In this document: piece after piece, positions 56,845 to 64,000 of the stretch
Layout of the letters: every line of letters begins with the position of its first letter
Numbering within the stretch: position 1 is the first letter of the stretch
Assembly: GCF_013522925.1 (NCBI RefSeq)
Contig: NZ_JAAMQU010000003.1
Location: 62,001 to 126,000 of the forward strand
Origin: Pseudomonas japonica
Lineage (GTDB): Bacteria > Pseudomonadota > Gammaproteobacteria > Pseudomonadales > Pseudomonadaceae
DNA length: 64,000 nucleotides
Reading direction: 5' to 3'
Notes under the pieces: model-generated
Databases searched by the model: none
The model's input: the letters and a program-made list of their open reading frames with translations, nothing else
What the model was told of the DNA's origin: nothing
Made by a program: the position numbers and the translations under genes

Positions 56845-57300
56845 ATGATCGTCGAGTTTCAACCCGCGGCGGAAGCCGACCTGGCGTTCGCCCGCACATT
56901 GGCACGGCGCACTATGATGCCGTACTACACCCGTCACGGACTGCTATGGCGCGACAGCGACTTCGATGACGGCTGGGGCTGGCGGGAAAACTACATGCTC
57001 CATCATCAAGAGGAGTTGCTGGGCTTCGTCAGCCTCAGCGTAGATGCGCGTGCGTTGTACATCCGCGAACTGCATCTGTTGGAATCGGCACGAGGAAGGG
57101 GCGTAGGGTCGGCGGTGCTTGATCGAATGCTGGCGCTGGCCGCGCGCCGACACCTGGGGTTACTGCGCCTGATGGTGTTCAAGGACAACCCCGCGCAGAG
57201 GCTCTACGCCCGCAAGGGGCTGCAGGTGGTTGGCGAAGATCCGTGCTTCTGGCGCATGCAGAAGCGCGTGGAGGCACCCGGATCGGTGCTTTCGCTATAA
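56845..57300 (+). CDS. GNAT-family N-acetyltransferase
   Basis: 151 residues from the ATG at 56845, chosen because GGAG lies just upstream; the frame extends to 56764 but that part overlaps the leader control region. The acetyl-CoA binding signature is LLESARGRGVGSAVLDRM (R-G-x-G-x-G type), followed by LMVFKDNPAQRLYARKGLQVVGE. The substrate is unknown. It is divergent from the DAHP synthase leader. Confidence 0.82.
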   Translation: MIVEFQPAAEADLAFARTLARRTMMPYYTRHGLLWRDSDFDDGWGWRENYMLHHQEELLGFVSLSVDARALYIRELHLLESARGRGVGSAVLDRMLALAARRHLGLLRLMVFKDNPAQRLYARKGLQVVGEDPCFWRMQKRVEAPGSVLSL

Positions 57301-57569
57301 GTGCGATACAAAATACTTCGGTGTACAGGTTGTCGCATTCTGTACAATTCTTGTCGCGCGCCGAGCGCTTTCAGCTACCCTTCAACCGACCGGTGACCCA
57401 TGTCGCACATACAGTGCGGGCGACCGCGGCCGATAGTACTGATGTAACAAGTATGTCGTCGCGTTCATGTGTGCCGGTGGCTACCTGTTCGCACTGATGT
57501 CTGCGTTCCGGGAGCCTACCCGGATCACCGGGCAAGGATGCTTTTCATTTCAGGTTGTCTGGTAGCCGC
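57301..57569. promoter_or_regulatory. Leader region of the MHYT-GGDEF-EAL gene
   Basis: These 269 bases hold no convincing gene. Two TGTACA words at 57322-57327 and 57341-57346 are part of an imperfect 19-base direct repeat (TGTACA, then TTGTCGC about 4-6 bases later). This could be an operator or a promoter element. No terminator is seen between the GNAT gene and this region. Confidence 0.35.
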
Positions 57570-59657
57570 ATGTTGACAGGTATTTATTCTCCCGCTTTGG
57601 TGGCGATCTCGTTCGCGGTCGCCATGCTCGCAGCCTACACAGCGCTGGACCTCGCCGGCCGTATCATCAGCACTCACGGCAAGGCCGCTCTGCTCTGGAT
57701 GGCAGGCGGCTCGTTGGCCATGGGCGTAGGCATCTGGTCCATGCATTTCATCGGCATGCTGGCGTTTCGTTTGCCGATCGAGCTGGGCTATGACCTGGGC
57801 CTTACTCTGATTTCCCTGCTGATCGCGATCGGCAGCTCCGGTTTTGCGTTGTGGATGGTCAGCCAGCCAAGCCTGCCGTGGCCGCGACTGGCCTGCGGCG
57901 CGTTGATCCTGGGGGCAGGTATCGCGGCCATGCATTACACCGGCATGGCCGCCATGCGTTTGCAGCCGGGCATCGATTATGACCCGCTGCTGCTCGGTGC
58001 TTCGTTGGTGATTGCCGTCGGGGCTTCGGCGGCGGCGCTGATCATTGCCTACCGTTTGCGGCGCCACACGCCTTATGTACGCCTTGCCCGGGCCGGCGCT
58101 GCGGTGGTGATGGGCTTTGCCATCGTGGGCATGCACTATACCGGCATGGCAGCGGCGCGGTTTCCGGAGGGCTCCTGGTGCGGCGCGTTGGGTGGCGTAA
58201 GCCTTACCGGCGACGGCCTTGCCTACCTGGTAGTGGTGACCTCGCTGAGCGTGATTGCCATCGCCCTGCTGACCTCCGTGCTCGATGCGCGCCTCGAAGC
58301 ACGCACCGCCGACCTGGCCAGCTCCCTTACCGCGGCCAACAAGAAACTCACTCGCCTGGCCCTCCACGATAACCTCACGGGCCTGCCGAACCGTGTGCTG
58401 CTGGGTGACCGCATCGCACAGGCCATGCAGAGCGCCAACGAGGCAGAGACGTGCTTTGCGCTGATGTTCATCGACCTGGATGGTTTCAAGCCAATCAACG
58501 ATGCGTTCGGCCATCATGTGGGCGACCAGTTGCTATTGGGCGTTGCGGAGCGGCTGCGTGCGGGGCTGTCGGCCCAGGACACCCTGGCCCGGATCGGCGG
58601 CGATGAGTTCGTGCTGCTGGTCCCGCTGCGTCGGCCGGACGACGCGGTTTCGGTAGCGGCCGCCCAGGTGGCGTTACTTGCAGAGCCTTTCCGCGTCAGC
58701 GAGCATGATCTGCAGGTGTCCGCCAGCGTTGGGGTGGTGCTGTACCCCGGCTGCGGCATCGATCAGCATCAGCTGTTGATCAACGCTGACGCCGCGATGT
58801 ACCACGCCAAAAGCAGCGGCAAGAATAACTACTGCTTCTTTGATGTCTCCATGAACAGCAACGCGCGCAAGCAGTTGCAGCTCATTCAAGACTTACGCAT
58901 GGCCGAGGCCCGGGGTGAGTTCCGGCTGTTCTATCAGCCCAAGTTCGACGCGGCCAGCGGCCGGCCCGTTGGCGCCGAGGCACTGCTGCGCTGGCAGCAT
59001 CCTCAGTTGGGGTTGCTTGGGCCGGACAAGTTTATCGAGCTGGCTGAAAAGACTGGCATGATCATCCCCATCGGGGACTGGGTGCTCAACGAGGCTTGCC
59101 GCCAGATGGCGCTCTGGGTTCGCGAAGGCTATGACGACTGGCGTGTGGCGGTGAACCTTTCGGCGTTGCAGTTCTGCCATGGGGGCTTGGTGGAAAGCGT
59201 GGCGCTCGCGTTGTCCCGGAACGGGTTGGAAGCGCGCAACCTCACGCTGGAAATCACCGAAACCACTGCCATGAGCGATGCGGACGCCAGCATGACGGTG
59301 CTGCAGCGGCTCTCGGATATGGATGTGGACATTTCCATCGACGACTTCGGCACCGGTTATTCGAGCCTCATGTACCTCAAGCGGCTGCCAGCGAACGAGC
59401 TCAAGATCGACCGGGGTTTCGTTCGCGACCTGGAGCAGGACAGCGACGACGCCGCGATCGTGTCCGCCATCGTGGCACTGGGGCAAGCGCTGGGGTTGCG
59501 CATTGTGGCCGAAGGCGTGGAAACCGACACCCAGCAGGCATTTTTGACCCGGCTGGGGTGTGATTCCCTGCAAGGCTACTTGCTTGGCAGGCCGCAACCG
59601 GCGGATCGGTTCATCACCGAGATACGCGAGAAAGAGGTTGCGCCGGAGCGGGCTTGA
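57570..59657 (+). CDS. MHYT-GGDEF-EAL c-di-GMP turnover protein (MucR-like)
   Basis: 695 residues from the ATG at 57570. Seven membrane segments contain the repeated MHYT motifs (MHFIGM, MHYTGM, MHYTGM), which are proposed to bind copper and sense oxygen, CO or NO. A GGDEF domain (RIGGDEF; no RxxD I-site before it) and an EAL domain follow (GAEALLRWQHP, DDFGTGYSS), both with intact catalytic residues, so synthase and phosphodiesterase activity are both possible. In Pseudomonas aeruginosa the related MucR promotes alginate synthesis. It ends at a bidirectional terminator. Confidence 0.9.
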   Translation: MLTGIYSPALVAISFAVAMLAAYTALDLAGRIISTHGKAALLWMAGGSLAMGVGIWSMHFIGMLAFRLPIELGYDLGLTLISLLIAIGSSGFALWMVSQPSLPWPRLACGALILGAGIAAMHYTGMAAMRLQPGIDYDPLLLGASLVIAVGASAAALIIAYRLRRHTPYVRLARAGAAVVMGFAIVGMHYTGMAAARFPEGSWCGALGGVSLTGDGLAYLVVVTSLSVIAIALLTSVLDARLEARTADLASSLTAANKKLTRLALHDNLTGLPNRVLLGDRIAQAMQSANEAETCFALMFIDLDGFKPINDAFGHHVGDQLLLGVAERLRAGLSAQDTLARIGGDEFVLLVPLRRPDDAVSVAAAQVALLAEPFRVSEHDLQVSASVGVVLYPGCGIDQHQLLINADAAMYHAKSSGKNNYCFFDVSMNSNARKQLQLIQDLRMAEARGEFRLFYQPKFDAASGRPVGAEALLRWQHPQLGLLGPDKFIELAEKTGMIIPIGDWVLNEACRQMALWVREGYDDWRVAVNLSALQFCHGGLVESVALALSRNGLEARNLTLEITETTAMSDADASMTVLQRLSDMDVDISIDDFGTGYSSLMYLKRLPANELKIDRGFVRDLEQDSDDAAIVSAIVALGQALGLRIVAEGVETDTQQAFLTRLGCDSLQGYLLGRPQPADRFITEIREKEVAPERA

Positions 59658-59754
59658 GCCCTGTAGCACAATGGCGAACCCCTTAGGGCCAGCCATGCTC
59701 CAGGCGCTGCTCGATCCAAGGGGTGCTCCCGCTAACCTGCAAATAAAGCCCAAT

Positions 59755-59784
59755 AAAAAACGCCGGCATCGAGCCGGCGTTTTT
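59755..59784. terminator. Bidirectional Rho-independent terminator
   Basis: AAAAAACGCCGGC, loop ATCGA, GCCGGCGTTTTT: a perfect 7-base-pair GC stem with A-run and T-run on the two sides, so it works in both directions. It separates the MucR-like gene from the convergent MHS transporter gene. Confidence 0.9.
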
Positions 59785-59803
59785 CTATGTCGCGGGAAAG
59801 GTA

Positions 59804-61189
59804 TTACACGCGTGGTGCAGCCTGAGCGCGCATTGCGTCGTAGTCGCGTTTTTCCAGCGGTACCGCGTTACGCTTGCCCAGTTCTTCCATCGGGATGCGA
59901 TAGGTTTCACGAGCGGTATAAGCGGCGAGGGCGGCCACCGCGGTGACGGCGAACGCGATGCTGCCGACGGTCAGCGGGATGTTGTCCGAGCCCGGTGGTG
60001 CAACAGCGGCGAACAGCGCAGGGAGCAACGCAGTGATCATGGTGCCCACGTTCTGAGAGATGGCCATCGCCGATACACGGTAACGGGTCTGGAACAACTC
60101 AGGATAGAAGCTTGGGAATACCGCGTTATACCCCTGATAAATCACGCCCCACATCAGCAGCGACATGGCAAAGGCCAGCGGTACGCTATGAATGCTGATC
60201 GCATACAGGTAACCGAAGGACAACAGGCCTGCGCCCAGCGCGCCACCGATGATCATCGGACGACGGCCAACCCGGTCGGACCAGTTGCCCACGAACGGGA
60301 TGACCATCACGGCTACCAGGTTGCCTACTACAGGAATCCACAGGTAAACGCTTTTCTCGAAGCCGATGCCGTAGGCCGGTTGCACCGCATAGGCTGCACC
60401 AAACACTGTAGCCACTACCGGGATCACGTTCATCAACGCCATACAGGTGACCAGGCCCATGTTCTGCCAGTTTTTCTGGAAGGCTTCTGCAATGGGGGAT
60501 TTGGTGACCGCACCCTTGGCCTCGGCCTGGGTGAACGCTGGAGTTTCGTGCACTTCGCGGCGGATGATATAGCCGGCGATCAACACGATTGCGCTGAGCA
60601 GGAACGGAATGCGCCAGCCCCAGCTATTGAAAGCCTCATCCGGCATGAAGTAAGCCAGAGGCAAGAAGATCGCCGCGGCGAAGATCTGGCCCGCTTGCAC
60701 GCCCTGAAGAGTATAGCTGGCGTAGTAACCTCGCCGCCCGAAGGGGGCGTGTTCCAGAATCATCGAACTGGCGCCCGAGATTTCACCCGCAACGGCAAAG
60801 CCCTGGATCAAACGCAGCACCACCAGCAAGGTAGGGGCAAGCATGCCGACCTGGCTGTAGGTGGGCAGCAGGCCCACGGCCATGGTGGCGAAGCCCATCA
60901 GGAACATGCACATCAGCAGTACGTTCTTGCGCCCGCGCGTGTCACCCAAGTGACCCAGCACGAACGCGCCAATTGGGCGCGCTACGTAGCCCACACCGTA
61001 GGTTGCAAGGGACGCTACGATTGCTACCTTTGGGTCTGTAGAGGGGAAGAAAATCTGTGGAAAGATCAGCGCCGCCGCTTGGGCATAGATGAAGAAGTCG
61101 TAGTATTCCAGGGCGGAGCCGACCCAACCGCTGGCGGTGGCCTTCTTCGTCTGTTGTGAGCCTTGCGAATGGATGTCATGGCTAGCCAT
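59804..61189 (-). CDS. MHS-family (metabolite:H+ symporter) MFS transporter
   Basis: 461 residues from the ATG at 61189, preceded by GGAG. The N-terminal ASGWVGSALEYYDFFIYAQAAAL and the loop GHLGDTRGRKNVL identify the MHS group, which carries shikimate, alpha-ketoglutarate, proline/betaine, citrate and beta-ketoadipate (PcaT). The substrate here is unknown. An inverted repeat GTTCG-N5-CGAAC lies about 130 bases upstream and could be an operator. Confidence 0.88.
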   Translation of the reverse strand: MASHDIHSQGSQQTKKATASGWVGSALEYYDFFIYAQAAALIFPQIFFPSTDPKVAIVASLATYGVGYVARPIGAFVLGHLGDTRGRKNVLLMCMFLMGFATMAVGLLPTYSQVGMLAPTLLVVLRLIQGFAVAGEISGASSMILEHAPFGRRGYYASYTLQGVQAGQIFAAAIFLPLAYFMPDEAFNSWGWRIPFLLSAIVLIAGYIIRREVHETPAFTQAEAKGAVTKSPIAEAFQKNWQNMGLVTCMALMNVIPVVATVFGAAYAVQPAYGIGFEKSVYLWIPVVGNLVAVMVIPFVGNWSDRVGRRPMIIGGALGAGLLSFGYLYAISIHSVPLAFAMSLLMWGVIYQGYNAVFPSFYPELFQTRYRVSAMAISQNVGTMITALLPALFAAVAPPGSDNIPLTVGSIAFAVTAVAALAAYTARETYRIPMEELGKRNAVPLEKRDYDAMRAQAAPRV

Positions 61190-61318
61190 GTTTGTCTCCG
61201 TTGTTTTTATTATCAAGCGTGGCCGTCGTTGTGCCGGGAGGCAAAACTAACCGGGTGGTACATGAATATCAGCCGCCTTGCGGGGCGTCAACCAGCCCAG
61301 GGCGAGGCGCCTGAAATG

Positions 61319-61335
61319 CGTTCGATTAACGAACG
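61319..61335. promoter_or_regulatory. Inverted repeat upstream of the MHS transporter
   Basis: CGTTCGATTAACGAACG consists of perfect 6-base arms around ATTAA. It resembles the GTTCGATAATCGCAC-type boxes bound by IclR-family regulators such as PcaR. It lies in the 189-base gap before the transporter; no regulator gene is adjacent. Confidence 0.4.
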
Positions 61336-61378
61336 AGGCATTGTGCCAAAGACCCAGGCCCCATACATCCGATTTTGC

Positions 61379-61582
61379 TTAATTTCCTCGCCCGTCCCGG
61401 GCGCCCGCCGCCAACAGGCGTTCCGCCAGTTCTGCAGATACAGGGGCCTCCAACCCGCCCATCTGGGCGCGGAGGTTGGCATCGCTACCTAGCACGCGCA
61501 CTTCATGAGCGTCGCCAGGCGATAGCTCACCAATGATGTCGATACGGGTAAGGCCTTCATCTTCAAACAACGTAACTGGCAT
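61379..61582 (-). CDS. Small conserved-looking protein, possibly DUF3203
   Basis: 67 residues with GAGG before the ATG. The sequence is acidic and the end (VSAELAERLLAAGARDGRGN) fits a short beta-plus-helix protein like the Pseudomonas DUF3203 family, as I remember it. It lies upstream of the MHS transporter, in the same direction. The function is unknown. Confidence 0.45.
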   Translation of the reverse strand: MPVTLFEDEGLTRIDIIGELSPGDAHEVRVLGSDANLRAQMGGLEAPVSAELAERLLAAGARDGRGN

Positions 61583-61627
61583 GGGCGCCTCGGCACTTAG
61601 CGGTACGGTAGGGAGTCAAACGCAATC

Positions 61628-62146
61628 ATGGCTTGGGATACATACATGGACGGCTGGTGGACAGAAGTACTCAGTGCCCTGCAGGAGGAGTTTGCCGATA
61701 TCACCGACGTCGAGCAGCTCACCAAGGTAACTGCTCGGCTGCTGATTGCGGCATTGCTTGGTGGCATTCTGGGCTTCGAGCGGGAGAACAAAGGCAAGGC
61801 TGCGGGGGTGCGCACGCATATGCTGGTGTCCATCGGCGCCGCGCTTTTTGTGCTGGTTCCGCAAATGGCGGGCTCGCAAGCCGACGCCCTGAGCCGAGTG
61901 GTGCAAGGCATTGTTGCCGGTATCGGCTTTCTCGGGGCGGGCACCATACTCAAGGGCAATCGCCTCGATACCCACGATGTGAAAGGTTTGACCACCGCTG
62001 CAGGCTTATGGATGACCGCAGCCATCGGAATCGCCGCAGGCATGGGCCGCGAAGCGACCGCTGTTTTGAGCACGGTGCTCGCCTGGGCGGTACTGGCGCT
62101 CGGGCCGCTCCTGCTCGAGCGCAGCGAGCACAAAGACGATAAATAA
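61628..62146 (+). CDS. MgtC/SapB-family membrane protein
   Basis: 172 residues with four or five membrane segments. The family core is clear: LIAALLGGILGFERENKGKAAGVRTHMLVSIGAALF (motif GFERE...GVRTHMLV) and GIGFLGAGTIL. MgtC in pathogens helps survival at low magnesium and in macrophages by acting on the F1Fo ATPase. This protein lacks the extra C-terminal cytoplasmic domain of Salmonella MgtC and matches the short form. It is convergent with the methyltransferase gene (7-base gap). Confidence 0.9.
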   Translation: MAWDTYMDGWWTEVLSALQEEFADITDVEQLTKVTARLLIAALLGGILGFERENKGKAAGVRTHMLVSIGAALFVLVPQMAGSQADALSRVVQGIVAGIGFLGAGTILKGNRLDTHDVKGLTTAAGLWMTAAIGIAAGMGREATAVLSTVLAWAVLALGPLLLERSEHKDDK

Positions 62147-62153
62147 ACAGTAT

Positions 62154-62948
62154 TCACGGCAGAATCTTCACCGTCCTTACGGCTCGGGTTTCATAGGGCA
62201 CGCTTATCTCGGCCTTGCCCGCGAGCTCCGGGTGTTCGGCGATCAGCTTGCGGACCCGCTCCATGATCTGGGTTTTCTGCGGCTCGGGCGCGGCCGCGAT
62301 GAAGCTGATGGACTTGATCCGGCGTACGATGACGTCTTCAGGGCTGCCGGTGTGCAAGTGTTTCCACGTCGCTTCTTTGAGCGGCGCATAACCGTGCCTG
62401 ATGCCGTTGTTCAAAGGTTCGCGCCACTTGTTGTCATAGTAGCGCGGGTGGTCGCCGGCGAATTCGTTGACGATTTCCGCCAGCTCATGCACCCAGCCAA
62501 CGCTGGCATCCCTCACGTTCCAGAACAACCCGAGGTGGCCACCCGGTTTCAGCACCCGGTGGATTTCCCGCATGCTCTGCTCACTGGCGAACAAGTGGAA
62601 CGACTGTGCGCACACTACGGCATTCATGCTTTGCGACGGCAATGGGATCTCATCGGCGGTGCCGGAGAGCAGGGTGATACCGGGCAGGTTCTTGTGAAAG
62701 CGTTCGGCCATGCTCGGCTCAGGCTCTACTGCCGTGACATTGGCATGAAGATCCACCAGCAACCGCGTGAATTTGCCCGTACCTGCGCCCAGGTCCAGCA
62801 CCGCGGTCTGGTTCTTGATTTCCATTTCTGCGGTGAGCCATTTCTTGATCTCCGGCGGATAACCCGGGCGGCCCTGGTCATAGGTGTCGGAAACAAGGCT
62901 GAAACCGTGAAATTTCGGCAGGTGAAGAAACTCAGCGACGGTTTTCAT
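62154..62948 (-). CDS. Class I SAM-dependent methyltransferase
   Basis: 264 residues of the Methyltransf_11 type. Motif I is VLDLGAGTGKFTRLL (about residues 50-64), the acidic end of motif II is VTAVEPEPSM, and ALLSGTA-like DAE positions follow in SGTADEIPLPSQSMNAVVCAQSF. The sequence is of a kind often labelled UbiE-like, but the real substrate is unknown. The start at 62948 has a poor ribosome site. Confidence 0.85.
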   Translation of the reverse strand: MKTVAEFLHLPKFHGFSLVSDTYDQGRPGYPPEIKKWLTAEMEIKNQTAVLDLGAGTGKFTRLLVDLHANVTAVEPEPSMAERFHKNLPGITLLSGTADEIPLPSQSMNAVVCAQSFHLFASEQSMREIHRVLKPGGHLGLFWNVRDASVGWVHELAEIVNEFAGDHPRYYDNKWREPLNNGIRHGYAPLKEATWKHLHTGSPEDVIVRRIKSISFIAAAPEPQKTQIMERVRKLIAEHPELAGKAEISVPYETRAVRTVKILP

Positions 62949-63088
62949 GGTGGTTCCTCGAGCAACTGAGCACAGGCTGCTAACAGCCCAGGCGGAAACG
63001 GCGCGACGCCTGATTCAAGCGTAGCGCACCTGCCGCCAGGTGTGAGGCGAGCGACAGCCGCACGTCGCCGCTACCAGCCATGGCGGGC

Positions 63089-63997
63089 TCAAGCGTGCCG
63101 GTTCTGCTCGGTAAGGCGCTGCACCGCAAGACGGCGATAGTGGCTGGGAGTCATGCCCTTGAGTTGTTGAAAGCGCCGATTGAAGTTGGAAATATTGTTA
63201 AAGCCGGATTCAAAACACACCTGAGTAACCGGTTTGTCGCCATCGGCGAGCAGCTCGCAGGATTTGCTGATGCGCAGGCGGTTCACGAACTCGACAAAAC
63301 TTCGCCCGGTTGCTTGTTTGAATACCCGTGAAAAATAAGTGGGCTTCATGCTCAAATGCTCGGCCACTTCTTCCAGCGACAGCTCGCGGCCATAGTTGGC
63401 AAAGATGAAGTCGACGGCTCGGTTGGTCCGGTCGACGTTATTCTCGTCGGCCAGGTCGGTGGCACTGGTGGCCGACAATAGAAGGTAATCTTCACTCGCG
63501 GCCAATGTTTCCATCAGGATAAGGAAATAACCCAGCCGGGTGACTCCCGTGTGGGCGGCGATCAACTCCATAAGCCGAGTGGCTTCGGCAATAAGGGCGC
63601 GATCCCTGAATTCGATGCCATAGCGCGCCCTGTCCAGAAGCGGGGCGAGGGTTTTGAGCTCCATGAATACCAGGTGGCCGGATTCAAACAGGCCGTCGGT
63701 GAAATTCACCAACATGTCCCGCTGCGGATAGTGCTCGTTACCGTCTACCTGGCTAATCCAGTTATGAGGGAGGTTGGGGCCCGTCAGGAACAGGCTGCCA
63801 GGGTTGAAGTTGCCGATGTAGTCCCCGATGAACACCTTTCCGGAACTGGCTGTGATCAGGTGCAGTTCATATTCCTTGTGAAAGTGCCAGCGAACGAGCG
63901 GGCACGGGAAACCGTGTTGCCGATAGATAATCGACAAACCCTCATGGTCATCCATCAACTCATAGGAGGGTTCGCTGCCGCGGGCGGATCTGCTCAT
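63089..63997 (-). CDS. AraC-family regulator, MtlR-like
   Basis: 302 residues from the ATG at 63997; the window ends three bases further, so a longer start is possible. A cupin-like N-terminal half (CPLVRWHFHKEYELHLIT, GDYIGNFNPG, PNLPHNWIS) and a C-terminal pair of HTH motifs (LSLEEVAEHLSMKPTYFSRVF and VCFESGFNNISNFNRRF) closely follow Pseudomonas MtlR, the activator of mannitol/arabitol genes. No polyol genes are in view, since the target operon would be beyond the window edge. Confidence 0.82.
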   Translation of the reverse strand: MSRSARGSEPSYELMDDHEGLSIIYRQHGFPCPLVRWHFHKEYELHLITASSGKVFIGDYIGNFNPGSLFLTGPNLPHNWISQVDGNEHYPQRDMLVNFTDGLFESGHLVFMELKTLAPLLDRARYGIEFRDRALIAEATRLMELIAAHTGVTRLGYFLILMETLAASEDYLLLSATSATDLADENNVDRTNRAVDFIFANYGRELSLEEVAEHLSMKPTYFSRVFKQATGRSFVEFVNRLRISKSCELLADGDKPVTQVCFESGFNNISNFNRRFQQLKGMTPSHYRRLAVQRLTEQNRHA

Positions 63998-64000
63998 CAC

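Noticed and set aside
61262..61492. Plus-strand small ORF beginning MNISRLAGR
   Set aside because: It has a weak ribosome site and overlaps the better-supported minus-strand 67-codon gene.

Overview
The window looks like a chromosomal segment of a Pseudomonas-type gammaproteobacterium. The evidence is the high GC content, the mix of c-di-GMP signalling proteins, GlxA, LysR and AraC regulators, a 695-residue MHYT-GGDEF-EAL protein of the MucR type, a free-standing trehalose synthase next to a transketolase, and REP-like palindromes in intergenic DNA. I saw no rRNA, tRNA, CRISPR array, insertion sequence or prophage. Genes are tightly packed, and the only stretch above 300 bases without an obvious large gene (about 56323-56844) resolves into a leader and attenuator region.

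Layout. 1-3665: the end of a rhodanese-like gene, a secreted royal-jelly/Yellow-type protein, a small diguanylate cyclase, a DoxX-like protein and a GlxA regulator. 3732-9842: an operon related to the lower gallate / protocatechuate 4,5-cleavage pathway (galB, galC, galD) with a dicarboxylate symporter and a Rossmann oxidoreductase, divergent from a LysR regulator that carries two tandem HTH domains. No gallate dioxygenase gene is present. 9889-12663: a NERD protein with a small secreted partner, and periplasmic trehalase. 12705-21511: a sugar-acid locus (two MFS carriers, a LysR, a DenD-like SDR, a 3-hydroxyisobutyrate-dehydrogenase-like enzyme, and XylD- and XylX-like dehydratases) with matching palindromic operator candidates. 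21574-22808: small genes and an nhaA remnant.

22933-30454: a 1390-residue hybrid histidine kinase, small proteins and topoisomerase III. 30540-39683: a YdeP-type molybdoenzyme, a Tas-like aldo-keto reductase, a MscS channel, small membrane and soluble proteins, a PPP phosphatase and a Cache-GGDEF cyclase. 39912-45145: trehalose synthase, a REP cluster, transketolase and pirin. 45257-49062: a LysR, an MFS exporter and a FixLJ-like two-component pair. 49223-54758: the yejABEF-type peptide ABC importer. 54890-56749: PpiC and a DAHP synthase preceded by two aromatic-rich leader peptides and a terminator. 56845-63997: a GNAT, the MucR-like protein, an MHS transporter, MgtC, a methyltransferase and an MtlR-like AraC regulator.

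The most notable item is the DAHP synthase leader. A 39-codon peptide with a run of Tyr/Phe/Trp codons is followed by a Rho-independent terminator, then a second Tyr/Trp/Phe-rich 54-codon peptide, then the synthase. A short sequence just after the first stop codon can pair with the 3' arm of the terminator, which is the arrangement expected for ribosome-mediated attenuation by aromatic amino acids.
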